Assembly (NCBI GenBank): GCA_022829145.1
Contig: CM040758.1
Span: 15,790,628 to 15,854,627, forward strand
Reading direction: 5' to 3'
Origin: Albula goreensis
Taxonomy: Eukaryota; Chordata; Actinopteri; Albuliformes; Albulidae
Length of the DNA: 64,000 nt
A program made the position numbers and the translations under genes. Shown one piece after another: positions 36,560-50,484 of this stretch (position 1 is the stretch's first letter; each line of letters opens with the position of its first letter). The notes beneath the pieces were generated by a model. The model did no database searches. It worked only from the letters and a program-made list of their open reading frames with translations, and was not told the DNA's origin.

Positions 36560-39500
36560 TGCGCGCTAAATTGATTTGCCAGGGAATAATGGTCTGATAC
36601 GTTAAAATATAGAGGAAGCGGTGAGCGGGATGTAGCTGTTCCCTTTATAAATGGAGAGAGATCTCCTAGCAACCAAAGCCTTTAGTTTGTGATATACGTA
36701 CAGTAATCATACTGATGGAAAGCCTTATGGAAGAACGGGCTATTATTAAAAAAAAAAATCAAATAGTTTTAATTATCTAGTGGAGGCAGAGCGTTGTGGC
36801 TGATTTATGGTACCATACCGTATACATGGTCATATCTGCCTGTCCACATATCCTCTTTTTTGTAATTAGTTTAAATAATTTTTAAATGTGATTGATTGAT
36901 TGATTTTCACCTAGAGTTTAGGAATGATGCAGATAGGTTTGTTGGTAAGGGCCACTGTATACTTCACTGCCCTATTCTTTTCAAGGGGAAACTAAATGCA
37001 AATTGATAAGATCATGCTTTCATTTTTAATTCAACAAGAAATTGATTCAGGCTGCTTTTCACAGCTAAAACATCCATACCCCGTGCTTGTAGCATCATTA
37101 GCATACGAAGTTCATTATATAACGTGTTTTGCTGGAAAATCGACTGTAACTCCATGGGAATCTACATGAAAGAGAGATGAAGCGCTTGAAGTTTCACTGA
37201 TCCACAAACGCTTGGTGGAGCAAAGAACCTATTCTCTCCCACTGATTAAAGTTAATATCTGCACCACATCTTAGCTTTGTTTCCCTCTCATTATTCATGC
37301 ACATGGTATATGTACTTGTGCTTCCTTCAGGAGTGAAACCAAATGGGTTAAAGAGAAGAGAAGGTTTCCGTGATTAATTTTCCAAGAGGAAATTGTCAAA
37401 GTGGTTTGTCTGTCACAGGTAGCTAAATGTTGAGGTACATGTTGAGTTAGTGATTGCCAATTCAAGATGCATATTCTGACCAGATAAATCAGTTTGTACT
37501 CTAAGCATGAAGACCCATTTGATAAGGAGTAGGAAAAAAGCAGGTCCTCTTAGACAATGTGCACAGCAGTGTCGAGTGTGAACTTCTACAACACATATGC
37601 TGTAGCATCAGTCTGCATTTTGTATGCATTCATAGCAAATGCAGTTATTGTAGCTTCAAATATATTTCCTCATAAGACAGGGCTTCACCCAGAACCATTG
37701 ATATATCCTACTGATGCTGCTGTTAAGCCGATGGGAGTGTTATATATGGTCTTGGGCTTTTGGAAATGAATCTTTCAGTAGCAGAACCAGTGAGCAGTTT
37801 TTTGATTACTTGGCAAATGATCAAATCACTGCAGTTTAAAATCACTGCAGTTTGTTTAAATACGCCATTACTTGAGCAAGGAAGCCCATAAAGATTGTTT
37901 CATGAATGAAAATTAACTGAACAAGTAAATATTCTGTGCAATCATTTTTTTCCTTTTTTAAATAAAGGCTGTAAGAGTCATGGTACTTTTTAGTCACTAG
38001 CATTTGTTAAAGCTCGGCCTTTCAGTGATTGTCATTTATAAAACTAAAAATGTAAAAATAAAAAGTATAATGATACTGTAAGTAGAGTTTTTGAATGAGC
38101 TGATATGATCTGTAAATTTAGCAGGAGTTATGGATGTATAATCTGTGGAGCATATTTAATTGTAAACATATACATAAACAATGTGTTTTCACAGATTTTT
38201 ACCATTAATTCTCTCTATGTGTATCCATTTTTGTCATACTAAATTTTTGATGTCCCAGTTTTTTTTTTTTTTTTTTAGGAAACCTCTTTAAGTCACTCTG
38301 TATCAGATATAGATACCTCTGCACCTCTATGCCTACTCAGCCCAAATAAACAGGTAAAAATAATGTCAGCTGAACTAGGTTTATGTTTGTGCTGTCATTC
38401 TCACGTTGATGGTTAGCCTTTTTTTTAGGATGCTCCATGTTTATTTGAACAGCGATACGCACACTTACATATGTGTGTGTATATGTGTGTATGTTCACTT
38501 TTTATACTTGAATTTTCCTTCTGTATTGTACCACGCAGAGGTTAGACTATTGTCACAGAGACAATGACAGAGTGACCTGCTCCCCAAGGCACTGGTTTTT
38601 AAGGCCAGAGAATAATAGGCAGGTACCAGACGGCGACTGAAGTAAGCAGAACACATACATCAAGTATAAATGAGCAGCCCGTGTTTCTCACAGTGGGGTC
38701 ACTAGGGTTTTGAACCACATGCGTTTACAGTTGGCATGGCCTTTGTGCAGAGGTATCAATACTGAAGGGCTGGCCTTCATTCCAGAGGTACTGAGGGTGT
38801 GTGGAGCCACACCACTGCCGCCATTTTAAGCCCGATGTGATTAATTGCAAAGGTGCACAGCACTGCCTGTGACCACAAGTACTGCAGTAGAATGCCAAGC
38901 AAATAAAACTAATTGTTGGCCTAAACCGTTTATGGTGAAGCTGTTCAGATAATTTTTTTAGTTGTACAGAAGTAGCAGCCATTTTACCTTCCTTACATAA
39001 TATTGAGTCAGATGTGGATTCCTGTAACCACCAGATCTTCTGTAAATACATTGCAGGGTATTTGTCTTGTTATTGAGTGGAACTCCCCTCACCTGTCATA
39101 AATGAACATAAACAGACCATTGCTGATATCTGTTGAGCAGCTAAACAGGAGTGGAAACCAGTTGTTCAAATGGGTTGAGAAGCAGCCATCTGTAGTGCAA
39201 CCCGTCTTTTCTGTAAACCTGAAATTCAGACAGTGCTTCTCTCCATGCTGAGGAGGTTGGGAGTGAGAGGGGAGATTGGTAGAACTACAATAATATCAAA
39301 TCCCCCCAGTTTCTTCATGTGTCCAGTGTATATTTCAAAAACAACTTCAGTCCAGCCCATGGCAATGTTTAATTATTCATGACACTGAAAGCAGTCTTAG
39401 ATAGACCGGATGAAAAGGGATCGTAATGGATCGTTTTGACACTACAAAGCATGATTGTCCTGATTTGGGTTATACCAATTGGCATGCTGTAAGGGGGGTA

Positions 39501-40680
39501 TAAGATGCAATAGCCCAAAGGCCATGGAAGTGAAAGCTTATAGAAGGATGTCTTTGAGGTAAACTTTTGCCCCTGAATAAGTGAAATACATGAAAAATGG
39601 GACTTTTTTTACTTCAGCCAAAGACAGTTTTTATTTCAGCTGTATTTAAAAGGAATGCATAGATAAAAAATAAAGAGCGGCACGTCCCCCTAGAGCCTAT
39701 ACATTTTGGAAGTGTGTGTGTGTATGCAGTCGAGTTTGAATGTGTGTGAGTGTGTGCGCATGTCTGTGTGTGTTAGGTGGAATGGGATCGAGGAAGATTG
39801 CAAGGCTCATCTAAGTATGTAACTGCACACTGCAGCCCAGCCCATATCCAATAAAATCAGCCGTCAGGGAAAAGGGAGGTGGAACATTTAGGAAGCCTAA
39901 AAGATAATTGCACAGCAATCGTTAAAACCATACTCCTTTTTTTCCTGAGATTTTGTTTCCCTTCTGCGATCAGCAATTAAGGGATCAGGCTACAGACATA
40001 CAAATCTTCATTTGATGAGGCACTTGTGCTGTGTGCTCGGGGCATATTACCTGCTTTATGGAAAGCTTGCTTTGACAGGCGCTTTTTACGAGACATCATG
40101 AGAAAAATTGTTAATGAAAAGAGGAGCGAGAGGATGAGGATAACCCTTTTATTTAGGTTTGTCAGAGGGCCCCCATGAGGTTGTGACCTGAAGAAACAAA
40201 TCTGGTTCGAAGATGAAGTTTTCTTCCACATGGCAAAAGGGAAAGCCCTGTGTAGTGTTACTGCTGGCACGTGTAGAATACGTATAGTAATGTGAGAACA
40301 ACAGGGCCATGTCCCTGTGCATCACCTTCTTCTGAAAGGTGCATTTGAACCTGAATGAGTTGATCACTCAAAACAGACAAAGTTAGTTATCTGGGTGTGG
40401 TTTAAAATGATGTTTATCGCTACCAGTGTATTACTATTGTGTACTGCTTACTATGTTGGGTGTGGTGGTGGTGTCTCGTTTGGCTTTGTTTAAACATGTC
40501 CTTACAGGCATACAGTGTGGTGGGGGCTTGGTCATAGACATTGTTTTTTTTTAAGTTGCTGTTATCACTCTCTTGAAAAGCCAATAGCAACAGCATGCCC
40601 CTGAGGAATGTGGAAAAAGCCATTTGCTAACTTTCTGATGGCCTATTTCATCATCCAACTTGTCAAGGATTCACACTTGC
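36560..40680. other. Intron; possible enhancer at 37020-37290
   Basis: No exon seen. The stretch 37020-37290 is non-repetitive, with TTTAATTC, GCATCATTAGCAT and TTAAAGTTAAT cores that suit a conserved element (inference). A 16-base tandem duplication lies at 37823-37853, a T run at about 38259-38277 and a broken TG run at 39711-39775. Confidence 0.35.
37823..37853. repeat. Exact short tandem duplication
   Basis: AAATCACTGCAGTTT occurs twice at a 16-base period, at 37823-37837 and 37839-37853. Confidence 0.75.
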
Positions 40681-40682
40681 AT

Positions 40683-40683
<1 letters not shown>

Positions 40684-40715
<32 letters not shown>
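40684..40715. repeat. (CA)n microsatellite
   Basis: Perfect CA run of about 16 units. Confidence 0.95.
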
Positions 40716-40717
<2 letters not shown>

Positions 40718-40876
40718 ATCATGTAACGCACAAACTGTTATTTCAAGTCTTTCCTGTTTTTTAGAAATGATGACAGTTTTCTTATTTCACATATGAAGGG
40801 TTAACAAAACAGCTACTTATCTTGAGAAATGATGTAAGGTGAGCTTACTCTGACATTTGTATTCTATTTGTTATGT

Positions 40877-40879
<3 letters not shown>

Positions 40880-40943
<64 letters not shown>
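40880..40943. repeat. (TA)n microsatellite, about 32 units
   Basis: Perfect TA run; cruciform-prone and likely polymorphic. Confidence 0.95.
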
Positions 40944-40948
<5 letters not shown>

Positions 40949-40949
40949 A

Positions 40950-43900
40950 CAGCATATATAAGATTTATTTTATATCAACAATAGCTGAATTGTAATGAGG
41001 CCACATGTTTAAACAGAAATGCAATTTCTTGGCAACAAGCAATTTTTTACTCTTAAAAGGAAAGGAAAAGGTCGCCATTTAATTAAAACTGCTTCAAAAA
41101 TAATATAAAAAATGAACCATTCCATTTGAAATGCTGACACACTGCACTGCTGCTCTGGAGTTGTTTTGATTAAAAACAACTTCATTGAGGATTTTGTTAT
41201 GGCATGAGGAATCCAGTGTTATGTTTTAATATTTTGGTCCAATTGTTATTGCTTTTAATTTTTTGACACATTTATAATTTATCTAATTTTGCCTCCGATT
41301 TGGGTTTTCCTCAGCAGTGGAAGAGGGCAGTTTGCAGTCATTTTACACTATGCTGTCCTTCACAACAGAGACAAGGAAATTAGTCATGATGCCAGTCTGC
41401 TTTCATTTAAATCAGTCCGTAGTGAGCCTGTTGACGTTTGGCTAGAAGAGGTGTGTATTCTTGATTCTGTCATAAATGGGTACTTAGGGGGTAACTAGGT
41501 CTGTTGTGAAAATGTTAATGCCTGCAAATGTTACAATTATCATTTCATTTACATATCAAATTGGTGATTGCAATCAGTTTAGACTTTCATGAAGGAGAAA
41601 ACAAAACAAAGCCAATGTTTTAAAAGTTGACTTTTATTTAAAGTAGAATTTTAAATCGAACCTCAGGGAAAATGTTAACGCTTGTGATGTCCAACTAAAT
41701 CTTATCCATGTTTTTATTTTCTCATATTGCCCTGCTAAGTACGCTAATATTGTATCCACTTATAATCATCTGTGCTGATTCTTCTCCTGAGTCAACAAGA
41801 TATTCTGTTTAATTAGACCACTGCTCTTTATTTGCTCTTCTACAATCCAAAACACAGCCATTATTGTACCACATGGCTGAACAGCAGTTCCTGTCCAAAC
41901 CCTGGCTGTAGGCTATAGTCTGTACTCTTTGTTTTAATAAAGGCACAAAAGAATAGTGATAGTGTCCAGTTTATTGTAATGTGTGCCTTTATTGTAATTG
42001 CCTGGAAAAGAAAATGACCAGCACACACTGTTGATAAACAGCGAGTCCATTGAGTTGGAAGAGTTTATTCAGGCTGGTTTTAAGTGTGTAGGATATGCTG
42101 TCTGCAACTGTTCATGAGACAATATTAAAGTAAGCCATATAGTTTTGGGTTCAGTAAATCAGGACTTGCAATGAAATCTGCACAGGGACCATCTTAACAC
42201 AAGTTATACATATCCTGCTTAGAAGATGTATCGTAATAAAATATCTTTTGCAAGTTTAAAGATAGTGTGAAGAAGAAAAGCCCGATGTCTGAAGAAACCT
42301 CAGTGGTGTAATGCAGTCGGTGGCCGATGCTTACACACTCACATGTAATGTGACTGAATCTTTTTTTCTCTCCATGGGAAATTTTTAAACAGACTCCCTT
42401 GTATTCTGGAAATGTAATTAATATTATGGAGTATTAAGACAGTTTAGGGAGCATTTCAAATTGAAATATATCAATAAACCATTAACCAATGTTAAATGGA
42501 GATGTAAGATGATGTCGCACCATACCGGTATCATCTTCTCCAATGATCTCAATACAGGGATTGGATAAACGGCATTCAAAATTTGGGACACATTTTATAA
42601 TAGTAAATAGCAATTATAAAACAAGAGTTTCATTAATTTCAGTCAACAATGTATTTTGCAGTTATATTCAATTACTAAATGCACATTGTGAAAGGAATAA
42701 ATGCACAAATGCAACTGCTGATATAATATATGGAAGGGACACTTGCTACTTATCAGTTTATAATTACTGAATAAATAGCAATGTTTCATTATTTCTAAAT
42801 AGTCCTCTTAATAATTGACATTTTACATGTATTTTATTTATATAATTTGTATGTCTTGGAAAAAAAGACCTGGAGAAAACCCACCATTTATTTGTTCTTT
42901 TTTTAGAATATTTTAAATTCTCCATTTGGCGGGGTGTAAAAGATCTGAGATAAAGTGGCGTCTCGGGCTGTTTTGTTTTCCAGTGTATTTAGAAGACAAC
43001 ATGGCTTTAAATGGCAGAGTATTCAAACAGGCAAAATACCTCCAAGTAAATTAGAGAGACCAGCAGCAGGCTTATTTTGGTCTCTCTCTTTTGTAATGTG
43101 AATTTTTTGAATTTGCTCTGTTATAAAGTTAACATTTCATTGGCTGTAATTGATTAATAAAGCGGGTGGTTATATCTTTCATATGTATGGTACAAATTAC
43201 AATATGCAGTAGCCTTAAGTTATTTTTATATGGTCACAGGCACGGGGAACCACAAACTGGCACGTTCCATGTGACAAATCAAATGAGAGGGCCATATGCT
43301 CGTTTCAAAATGTGTTTGGAAGCAGGCAGGTCTTTGTACACACCAATTGGTAGTAATCCTTCCCTCAAGCCTTTTACATGTTTAAATCTCCCCCATTAGA
43401 GTGCTTCCAACAAACGTGATCGTCTACAATTCATTTCATGCTGTGTCCTTTCTTATCGCTGAAGATGTCAGTGGAGCGTTTGTTTATTTTGTTACCGTTC
43501 ATTGGGACGAGGGAGAGAGATAAAAATGAAGATGTACCGTAAATCCAGCTTGTTCTGCAGCCCAGAGAAAGGATTTTCTCTTATTGGTTTTCAGAATATT
43601 ACATTTATACAAAAACGTGTGCGTTTGTATTAAAGTGGGATTTTTATGTTGATAGATGCTGTGGAAGGAATTTTATTTGCCAATTTAGACTCACATTGCA
43701 TTACATTTTGTCTTAAGTGATTATAATCTGAATAAAAACATCTGTAGTTAACGATACAGAGTTGCTTCATTCAGTTCATTTATTCAACATATCTGTATTG
43801 TTGACTTTAGTTTTTCAAAACAACATGAAAAATTGCAAGAATTCTGTGTTATGCTGTTTCATGGTATCATTCTCTGGAAATAAGAATTAATGTGCAAATT

Positions 43901-43950
43901 TTATCCTTCCGTCATTATTGTTCAAAAAAGTGAGAAGAAAAAAACTGCAT
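40950..43950. other. Intron, nothing recognised
   Basis: AT-rich. The stretch 42900-43160 is less repetitive and could hold a conserved element, but there is no direct evidence. Confidence 0.4.
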
Positions 43951-44040
43951 TGGCACACTGCACTGGGCTCTGTTTATTTGCTTGTCCTATTGGAGAATTA
44001 CAGCAAGCATCGGATTATTAATTATTTAGAGTGGCTCGTT

Positions 44041-44460
44041 GCAACGGCAAGTATTCCCTGAGTTCGCGGGAAGACTGAGGCTAGCTTCCAGAGTACGCGG
44101 TGGGAGGAAAAGTTTCAGTGCTCTCGCTGGGTTAAACTCCACAGAGATGGAGGGCTCTTTGGAGGACCTAGGGCTTTGGGAAAACTAAAAACAGGCTTCA
44201 GTTTGAATGAGAGTGACAAAGGCAAGCCATGAGGACGACTCTCACAGAGGAGAGGAACGACAGAAAAAGATTTGAGGCTGGAGCTCATCTTTGTCTCTGG
44301 GTGGGGGTTGGGGTGGGGTGGGGTGGGGGGTGCTACACAATTTTTTTGCTGGGCTCTGTGGGGATGTGACAGGATCTGAGGAGGAGGGGTTGGGTGGGAG
44401 GGGGGGCAGGTTTGCTCCGTTTCTGATGCAGCCAAAGCAGGACAGATGGGAGTAGAAGCT
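44041..44460 (+). promoter_or_regulatory. Candidate second internal promoter with G-quadruplex tracts
   Basis: From 44041 the sequence becomes GC-richer with several CpGs (TTCGCGGG, TACGCGG). Then come two G-rich blocks on the sense strand: 44299-44330, with six G runs of three or more, and about 44382-44408. This resembles a G4-type TATA-less promoter just upstream of an ATG with a good donor. A homeodomain-rich stretch (ATTATTAATTATTT) lies just before it at about 44014-44027. Confidence 0.3.
44299..44330 (+). other. Strong G-quadruplex motif
   Basis: Runs of 3-6 G separated by T or TT, far more than the four runs needed for an intramolecular quadruplex. Confidence 0.6.
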
Positions 44461-44551
44461 CACCCAACGCCGCCATGAGACAGCGCCCACTTCGTCCCAA
44501 GCAGCAGTGGCATAATTTTGGGTTCCAGCTCCATCACTGCCATGGCCACAG
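44461..44551 (+). other. Candidate alternative coding first exon (ends M-A-T-phase 1)
   Basis: GCCATGG at 44540-44545 is a perfect Kozak start (ATG 44542-44544). It is followed by GCC ACA G and a donor GTAATG at 44552, so the exon would end in phase 1, exactly the phase left by the upstream teneurin exon. It could therefore splice in frame to the next teneurin exon and replace the N-terminus with Met-Ala-Thr. Upstream ATGs exist: one at 44475 opens a 25-codon frame that reaches the donor in phase 2 and would compete. The 5' boundary is unknown; 44461 is arbitrary. Confidence 0.22.
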
Positions 44552-44559
44552 GTAATGAC

Positions 44560-47500
44560 AGGAGAGGAACCGTGTCGCATCTCTGGGATGGATTTAGATT
44601 TTTTCGGAGGAACAGCTTCGGAGTGTCTTCATTCAGAGTAGGAGAGGGAAGAGAGTGGCAAGGAAAGAGAGGGGTTCTCTCCTCCTGCTTACACTGCGTA
44701 CCACAGAGCTCGGGATGCTTTGATGTTCGGCTGAGTTCCTGTATAACTATTCCCAGATGCCCCGGCTTTTATCTACTCTGAGGGCGATGAAATATTTGAG
44801 GGCCTATATTCTGTCGAGTCTGAGCGGATTTTATTCCGAGAAGCAATCTGATCAAATATAGGCACCATTTGTCGTCGCAGCCATAAAGAGAGAAAGAGGG
44901 AGGGAGGAAAGTAGAGAAGGAGGAACGGAGAGAGAAAGGGTTGAATTGTGGATCAGGTTATTTTTAATCCCACAATTAGTGTAAGAGAGAAGTAGACCAT
45001 GAATACCATCCCTGATTAAGCTCACAGAAAGGGACTCAACTGCAGGAGTTTTTTTCCCCCGTCCCTTTCTTCCCTCCCTTTCCTTGCCTCCAGTAACTAC
45101 AGTGTATCTCTTGGCATTTATTTTTGTAGTCTAAGGTCGTAGTCACTTTTCTGCACTGGTTTATATAGCCTTTTTATGATGTTTATATAACCTTTAAATG
45201 GCCTCTGGGATGTCACTGCATGTGGTTGTTCCTGTTTAGGTTCACTGCGATATTAAGTGATATTAATTTCCCCCTGTGTCTAGGAAGGAATTTTGCTTCA
45301 AACAGTGATGAATTAGGTAACTTGAAGTATCCAGCAGACATGCCTGGGTGTAAAAAGGCTTGCGTTGTTTTTGTAAAATGCGCTGTGCTGTTTGATACAC
45401 TGAATAATCCTTCAGCCCTTTCATTGAGCCTCAGTATCATCACCAAGCACATGCAGACATTTTTCGTGTTGGCACAAATTAAATTCTTTTTGTCTAGTGC
45501 AAACCAAAACCAAGTTGGTCTTCACCTCTGTAGTTGTGGCGATGGTTTATGTAATATTTTTCTGACGAGCTGGAGATATTTATTGAAAATAGCACGCCCT
45601 TCAGAAGGGTTTCCTGTGAATCTCTTTGTTGCCTTCATCTCCACAGGGCCTTGCGCTGATTCTTTGTGATCCACAGAGCTGCTCTGTAAGAGATTGCTGC
45701 ATTTGTATAAAAAAAGAAAAATGACATTCAATGGCTTTCAGCCACTTACATTTACTTATAGTAATGCCAAAAATAAGCAGAATACAAAAGGCTTTTGTGC
45801 TCAAGCGTTGCACTGCTGGGCTGAGTTTAATTGGAAATATTTTTAAGGGCATAACTAAGAAAATAAGAGGCTTTTATTCACTCTTTATAGAACAGAAACT
45901 GAAAAGAATTCTTATATTATAATCATATATTATCATCCGTCTTTTTTCCCCTCATGGAGGATGAGGAGGAAGGGCAGGAGGCTGTTGTCTTCTCTTTATG
46001 ACATGACAAAGCCTGAAAGAGCAATCCCCATGCTGCTTTAACACTGAGAAACAGCCAGATAACTTTGAGAAGAAACGTAGCCACACCCCTTATCTATCAC
46101 TGTAGTGTCCGTTGAAATTCCGTCAGCAATGCAGCCTACTTGTAATTCCGTTGGTTGATGCAGCTATGTGAGAAGATTCAACTATAGAGAAAATGACACT
46201 GTTTTGATGAACTGTTCCCCTCCCTCTCAGACCTGCCTTCCCCAGTGGGTCTGTTATATTTCACTGGGACAGATGAGAATTTCAGTATGATTCAGACTGA
46301 AGTTTTGCATCTGCCCACACATTTCAGACGGGTCCTTTCTCAGAGTCTGCTCTACAAATGAACACTTTAGATCAGTAAGGTTGTTTTTGAATCATTGCTT
46401 GGTTCTCCTTGTTTTTGAACAGTAGATAGATAACACAACTATCATTGAACATTTGCAAATGTAGTGAAGTTTCTTGTTAATACTCGGCTTCCTGCATTTC
46501 TGTTTGAATAATTGTAGTTATTTTACTCTTTCAGGACTGAAGAATTCTCCTCCTGCTTAACTATTAAAATGTTTTTCCCTTCAAATTAAACTTAGAATCA
46601 GAAGTGAACTCTTGGATGAAATTTTGTGAGTCTTTTGCTTCATACATCTCCAAAAGTGTTTGGACGCCCTGTGCAGTCTTTTGTATGTCTCTAATTGGCA
46701 TATTACTGGGCTGTTTGGAGTGAGAAGTTTAGAAGTTTGGCTTTATGAAATATTGACTTATAGCACAGGAACTACTGGTCCCAAAAGCAAAAGATTCCCA
46801 TCTCTGTGAGTCAACTGAAACCATAAATTAGTTGTACAATGTATTATCACTTTAAAAGGTACGTTATGATATTAAGACAGTTGCTATGGTGAAAACAGTT
46901 TTATTTAATGAATATGGACTGTTTACTGTGGAAAAAAGGATTGGCATATGAAATTGAAGCATTTTAACATTCAGATTGGTGTGCAATCAAATTCCGATGT
47001 TGTGTTTTCCATCTCAGACGGTTGCAACAAGACTTGGAAGAGGCAGTGTCCTTATCTTTCCATTAAAATGCTAATAAATTTAAATGATCTGCCTCTTCAA
47101 ATGCTGTTTGTTTTCATTTAATGCACTTCAAACGTCATACTAAAGGTAAACTCTCAGTAAGTAAAACACACACATGCACACAGAGAGGGAGATGCCCTCT
47201 GCAAACATGATAAGACACTACTGCAAACGTCTGCGTTTTATGCTTGACTTAATTGTCCAGTGTGAAAAAAGCCTGCATTGCTGAGAAATGGACAACGTAC
47301 ACACATTCAGAAAAGACCAACATTATGTTGTCAGCTGGCACAAGAAGCATTTTCTTTGTGCGTGTGGACATTTGCAAAAAAATAAGTCTTTTGCCTGGCT
47401 GTTCAGTGCAGCCGCGGGGTACATTCAATCAATGGGCTTTTTTAAGAGCTCTGCCCTCGTGTGGGTCAGCTTAATTGAGAGGAGCACCATCATGTCATTT

Positions 47501-47630
47501 ACTGGAAGAAACTCTGACCAGACAGGCCAGCCCAGTGTGATCTACTGTGTGGCAAGTCCCCTCAGGACACATCAGGGGCTACTCAGTCCTGATGATGCTT
47601 TACAGAATACACTTACCACCAGAGAGGCCT
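44560..47630. other. Intron, nothing recognised
   Basis: Purine-rich patch at about 44885-44940, otherwise plain. A 149-codon ATG ORF at 45220-45669 has no recognisable domain. No exon-like structure. Confidence 0.4.
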
Positions 47631-47640
47631 TTATGTGTGC

Positions 47641-47644
<4 letters not shown>

Positions 47645-47676
<32 letters not shown>
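47645..47676. repeat. (GT)n microsatellite
   Basis: Perfect GT run of about 16 units followed by imperfect TG-rich sequence to about 47800. Confidence 0.93.
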
Positions 47677-47679
<3 letters not shown>

Positions 47680-47799
47680 GTGAGCATGAGCATTTTTGTG
47701 CATGTATGTGCATGTGAGTGCCTACAGATATCAGTGCAAACATGATGTGTTTGTGTGCACGCTTGCATTTATGCGAGCATTTGTATTCATGTGTGGGGG

Positions 47800-50480
47800 T
47801 GTACTAGTGTAGGTGTTGAAACAATATGCACTGGTTGAAATATGCAGGGATATACTTGGATCTGGCCCACTTGTGATTGTTGTTGTTATTTCATTCTTCT
47901 TGGCAGTGGATGGCAAAAGATCCCACATCCTAGTTATCTGATATTGTCTTTTAATTGGCCGATGTCTCTCCTCAGTGGTGTACAGCCATACAGTACATTC
48001 CTCTTTTTTTAAATTATAATGTTTTTTCAGACTTTTTGCAAATGCAAGAAAATATGTTGCAGAAATGCAATTGTTCTTAATCTAACAAGCTGGAGTTAAC
48101 ACTGAAAGACTGCTCAGCCTCGGCATCGGAATCTTAACACCTCCCAGCTGCGTCCAAACACCTCATGGTGTGTAATTAGCAACTGATAGTGCCTTGCATC
48201 AGGGCTCTCTCCCTTCCCTCCCTCTGGAGATGCTGTTGTCGGAAGAGATGGAAGCCTGAGAGCCCAGTGAAAGGTTGTTGGCTGATGTGTCCGGGAAATA
48301 ATTGCAGCTAATCTACTATTGCCGGTCCATCCTGTGAGGACTGTGATGGAGTTTTTTCATGTTGGCAACTGGGGAGAGATAACGCAAAGCCCTCGCTGCC
48401 TCTGCCTACCCAGGCGGACCTCTGTATTACAGAGGCTTATGGCCATACTATTTTATGTGTGTTTCATGAATGGTACCCATTAAACCTGCCTTGCTTGGTG
48501 CTGAGATTAATATATGGGAGAGACAGGAGCCCATAGCCAGTGCAAGTGCAGTGAAGATTACTAGTACCGTTCATTTATTCGTTCATTTATTTATTTATTT
48601 TGGAGAGTACATATGTGTAGGAAAGTGTTGTGGAAAGTGAAGTGTGTTAACTTTGCCATAGAGTAAACACAAGTGCCTTTTTGAAAAGTTGAAAGATCTT
48701 ACTGCAGTAAGATAGGTTATCGTGTAAGGCAGCCGTATGATGCTATTGAGAGCAGTAAAAGTACTCAGAAGTCATATTCAGAGGTTGAAGGGAAAAGGTC
48801 ATTGCTTTAGAAATGTTTTTTTCAGTTTAAGTGCCAGTTTTGAAATGTCCACAGTTTGATTGATTTTACAAAGCAGTGAGTGTATGTCGTCCACTTCCTT
48901 TTTTAATTGCTCAGAGTGAGTGACAGTTTAACTTAAAACAGTCAATCACTTCGAACAATTTATGATTTGAGGTTATAAAATTTCCAGTTTCAAATGGAAC
49001 AGTTTTAAGTCTTGTTACTCCATCCGTTATTGTTTGGCTCATGCTTTGTTACAGTTTTAATAAACCTTTTGCTTCAGTACTTAATTTAATACACAGTGTC
49101 CTACAAAACAGCCCAGAAGGAACATTGACTACCTCTTCTTTTCAGGGAATTGGGGAATAAACTTGACAGTGACATCTAATTAACATTTATTTAAGCTTTC
49201 GAAGGATTTAACTTTTGACTGTTTACTTAGTGAGCGTGTCTGCTATTAAGCAGGTGCCTTAAGTGAGAGAATAAATGCATACAAAATATATAAATAAATG
49301 TATTTTCAACTGCGGAGTGAAGTCTTGGCTTCCCTTACATTTTCCCCTCAGACCGACAGTGCAATAAATCATTTGGTCTTGCGTAACTGTTCTGTGGACG
49401 ACTTCACTGGAGATGTAAAAAAAAAAAGAACTGTCACCATTGATATTCACGAGGGTGAGTGCTCTGTAGTGACATACCATCTTTAATTATGAAGTACCCT
49501 GAGGTGTGCATGTGTATGTGCTTGTGTCCAGTGAGGGGATTGTGATGTCTTTCAGGTGTGCTTATTAGCATGAACTGGGGTCAGTCAGAGTCAGCACCCT
49601 CGCATCCATTTTCAGACTGACCTATTTTCCCATATTAGCACACCCCAGTTACCCGAAGTACTCTACTTATGATGAGGGTCGGTTTCCTCATATCGCCTGT
49701 GACCCCGGTGCCCATCAAAACGTGTGTTCAGATTAATAGCTTGTATTAATGATGTATCAGGCAGTGAATAAAAACTATGGAACACCTTGTCTCTTTCGCT
49801 CCTGCTGTAGGTGAAGTGTAAGGCATACAGGCGTGATTTTCCATAGCAGTCTTTTAATATCGCACAGCACGTCTCCCGGGGTTGCGCAGTCGGCACGGAA
49901 ACCTCCCTTCCATCGGGCAGGTTCATGTGCAGCGGGATCTAAAGCATCAATGGAAGCTTCAGAAAAGCTCACAGCTTTTTGAACCTCTCTCCAGGCAACA
50001 TGTTTTGTACCTCAGAAGTGGACGTTCTGCTTTTGTAGGGTGTGCACTGGTCTTTGGACATTTAAAAAGAAAAAAGTTTTCTTTAACAAAAAAAAGCATT
50101 CTGTGAAGGTAGGTGTTGAAATGCGGGTTCACCAGGAGATTTTCAATATGCTATTTATCTCTCTGACTGTGTGAAATTGTGTGAAATATGTTACATAATC
50201 TGAAACTGAAACATGGCACATTCTTTGATTACTTGCAGACACATTTTGCAAGGTAATTTACTCTATTCTATTTCTGTTGCCATCATTTTAATTTATAAAA
50301 AAATGCCAATGAAGGGAAAAAAAAGAATTTTCAGCAGTTTTTGTCTGCATTAATGGTCTTAAAGTTTTTTCTCAATTAAAAATGAAAATTTTCCTCGTAA
50401 CCTTTTCAGGTTAGTTGCACATATTTTTATCAAGGGGTTTGTAGCAGTGTTTCTTACAGAACCATGCCCTCCATAATTCT
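47800..50480. other. Intron; possible enhancer at 48100-48340
   Basis: The stretch 48100-48340 is non-repetitive with GTGTAATTAGCAAC, GGAAATAATTGCAGC and several CpGs, a texture like conserved non-coding DNA (inference). A CATT/TTTA tetranucleotide patch lies at 48567-48601. Nothing else recognised. Confidence 0.35.
48567..48601. repeat. ATTT/ATTC tetranucleotide repeat
   Basis: Alternating TTCATTTA and TTTA units. Confidence 0.8.
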
Positions 50481-50484
50481 CCGC

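Noticed and set aside
45220-45669. 149-codon + strand ORF with ATG
   Set aside because: No recognisable family, no promoter or splice context, composition like the surrounding intron.
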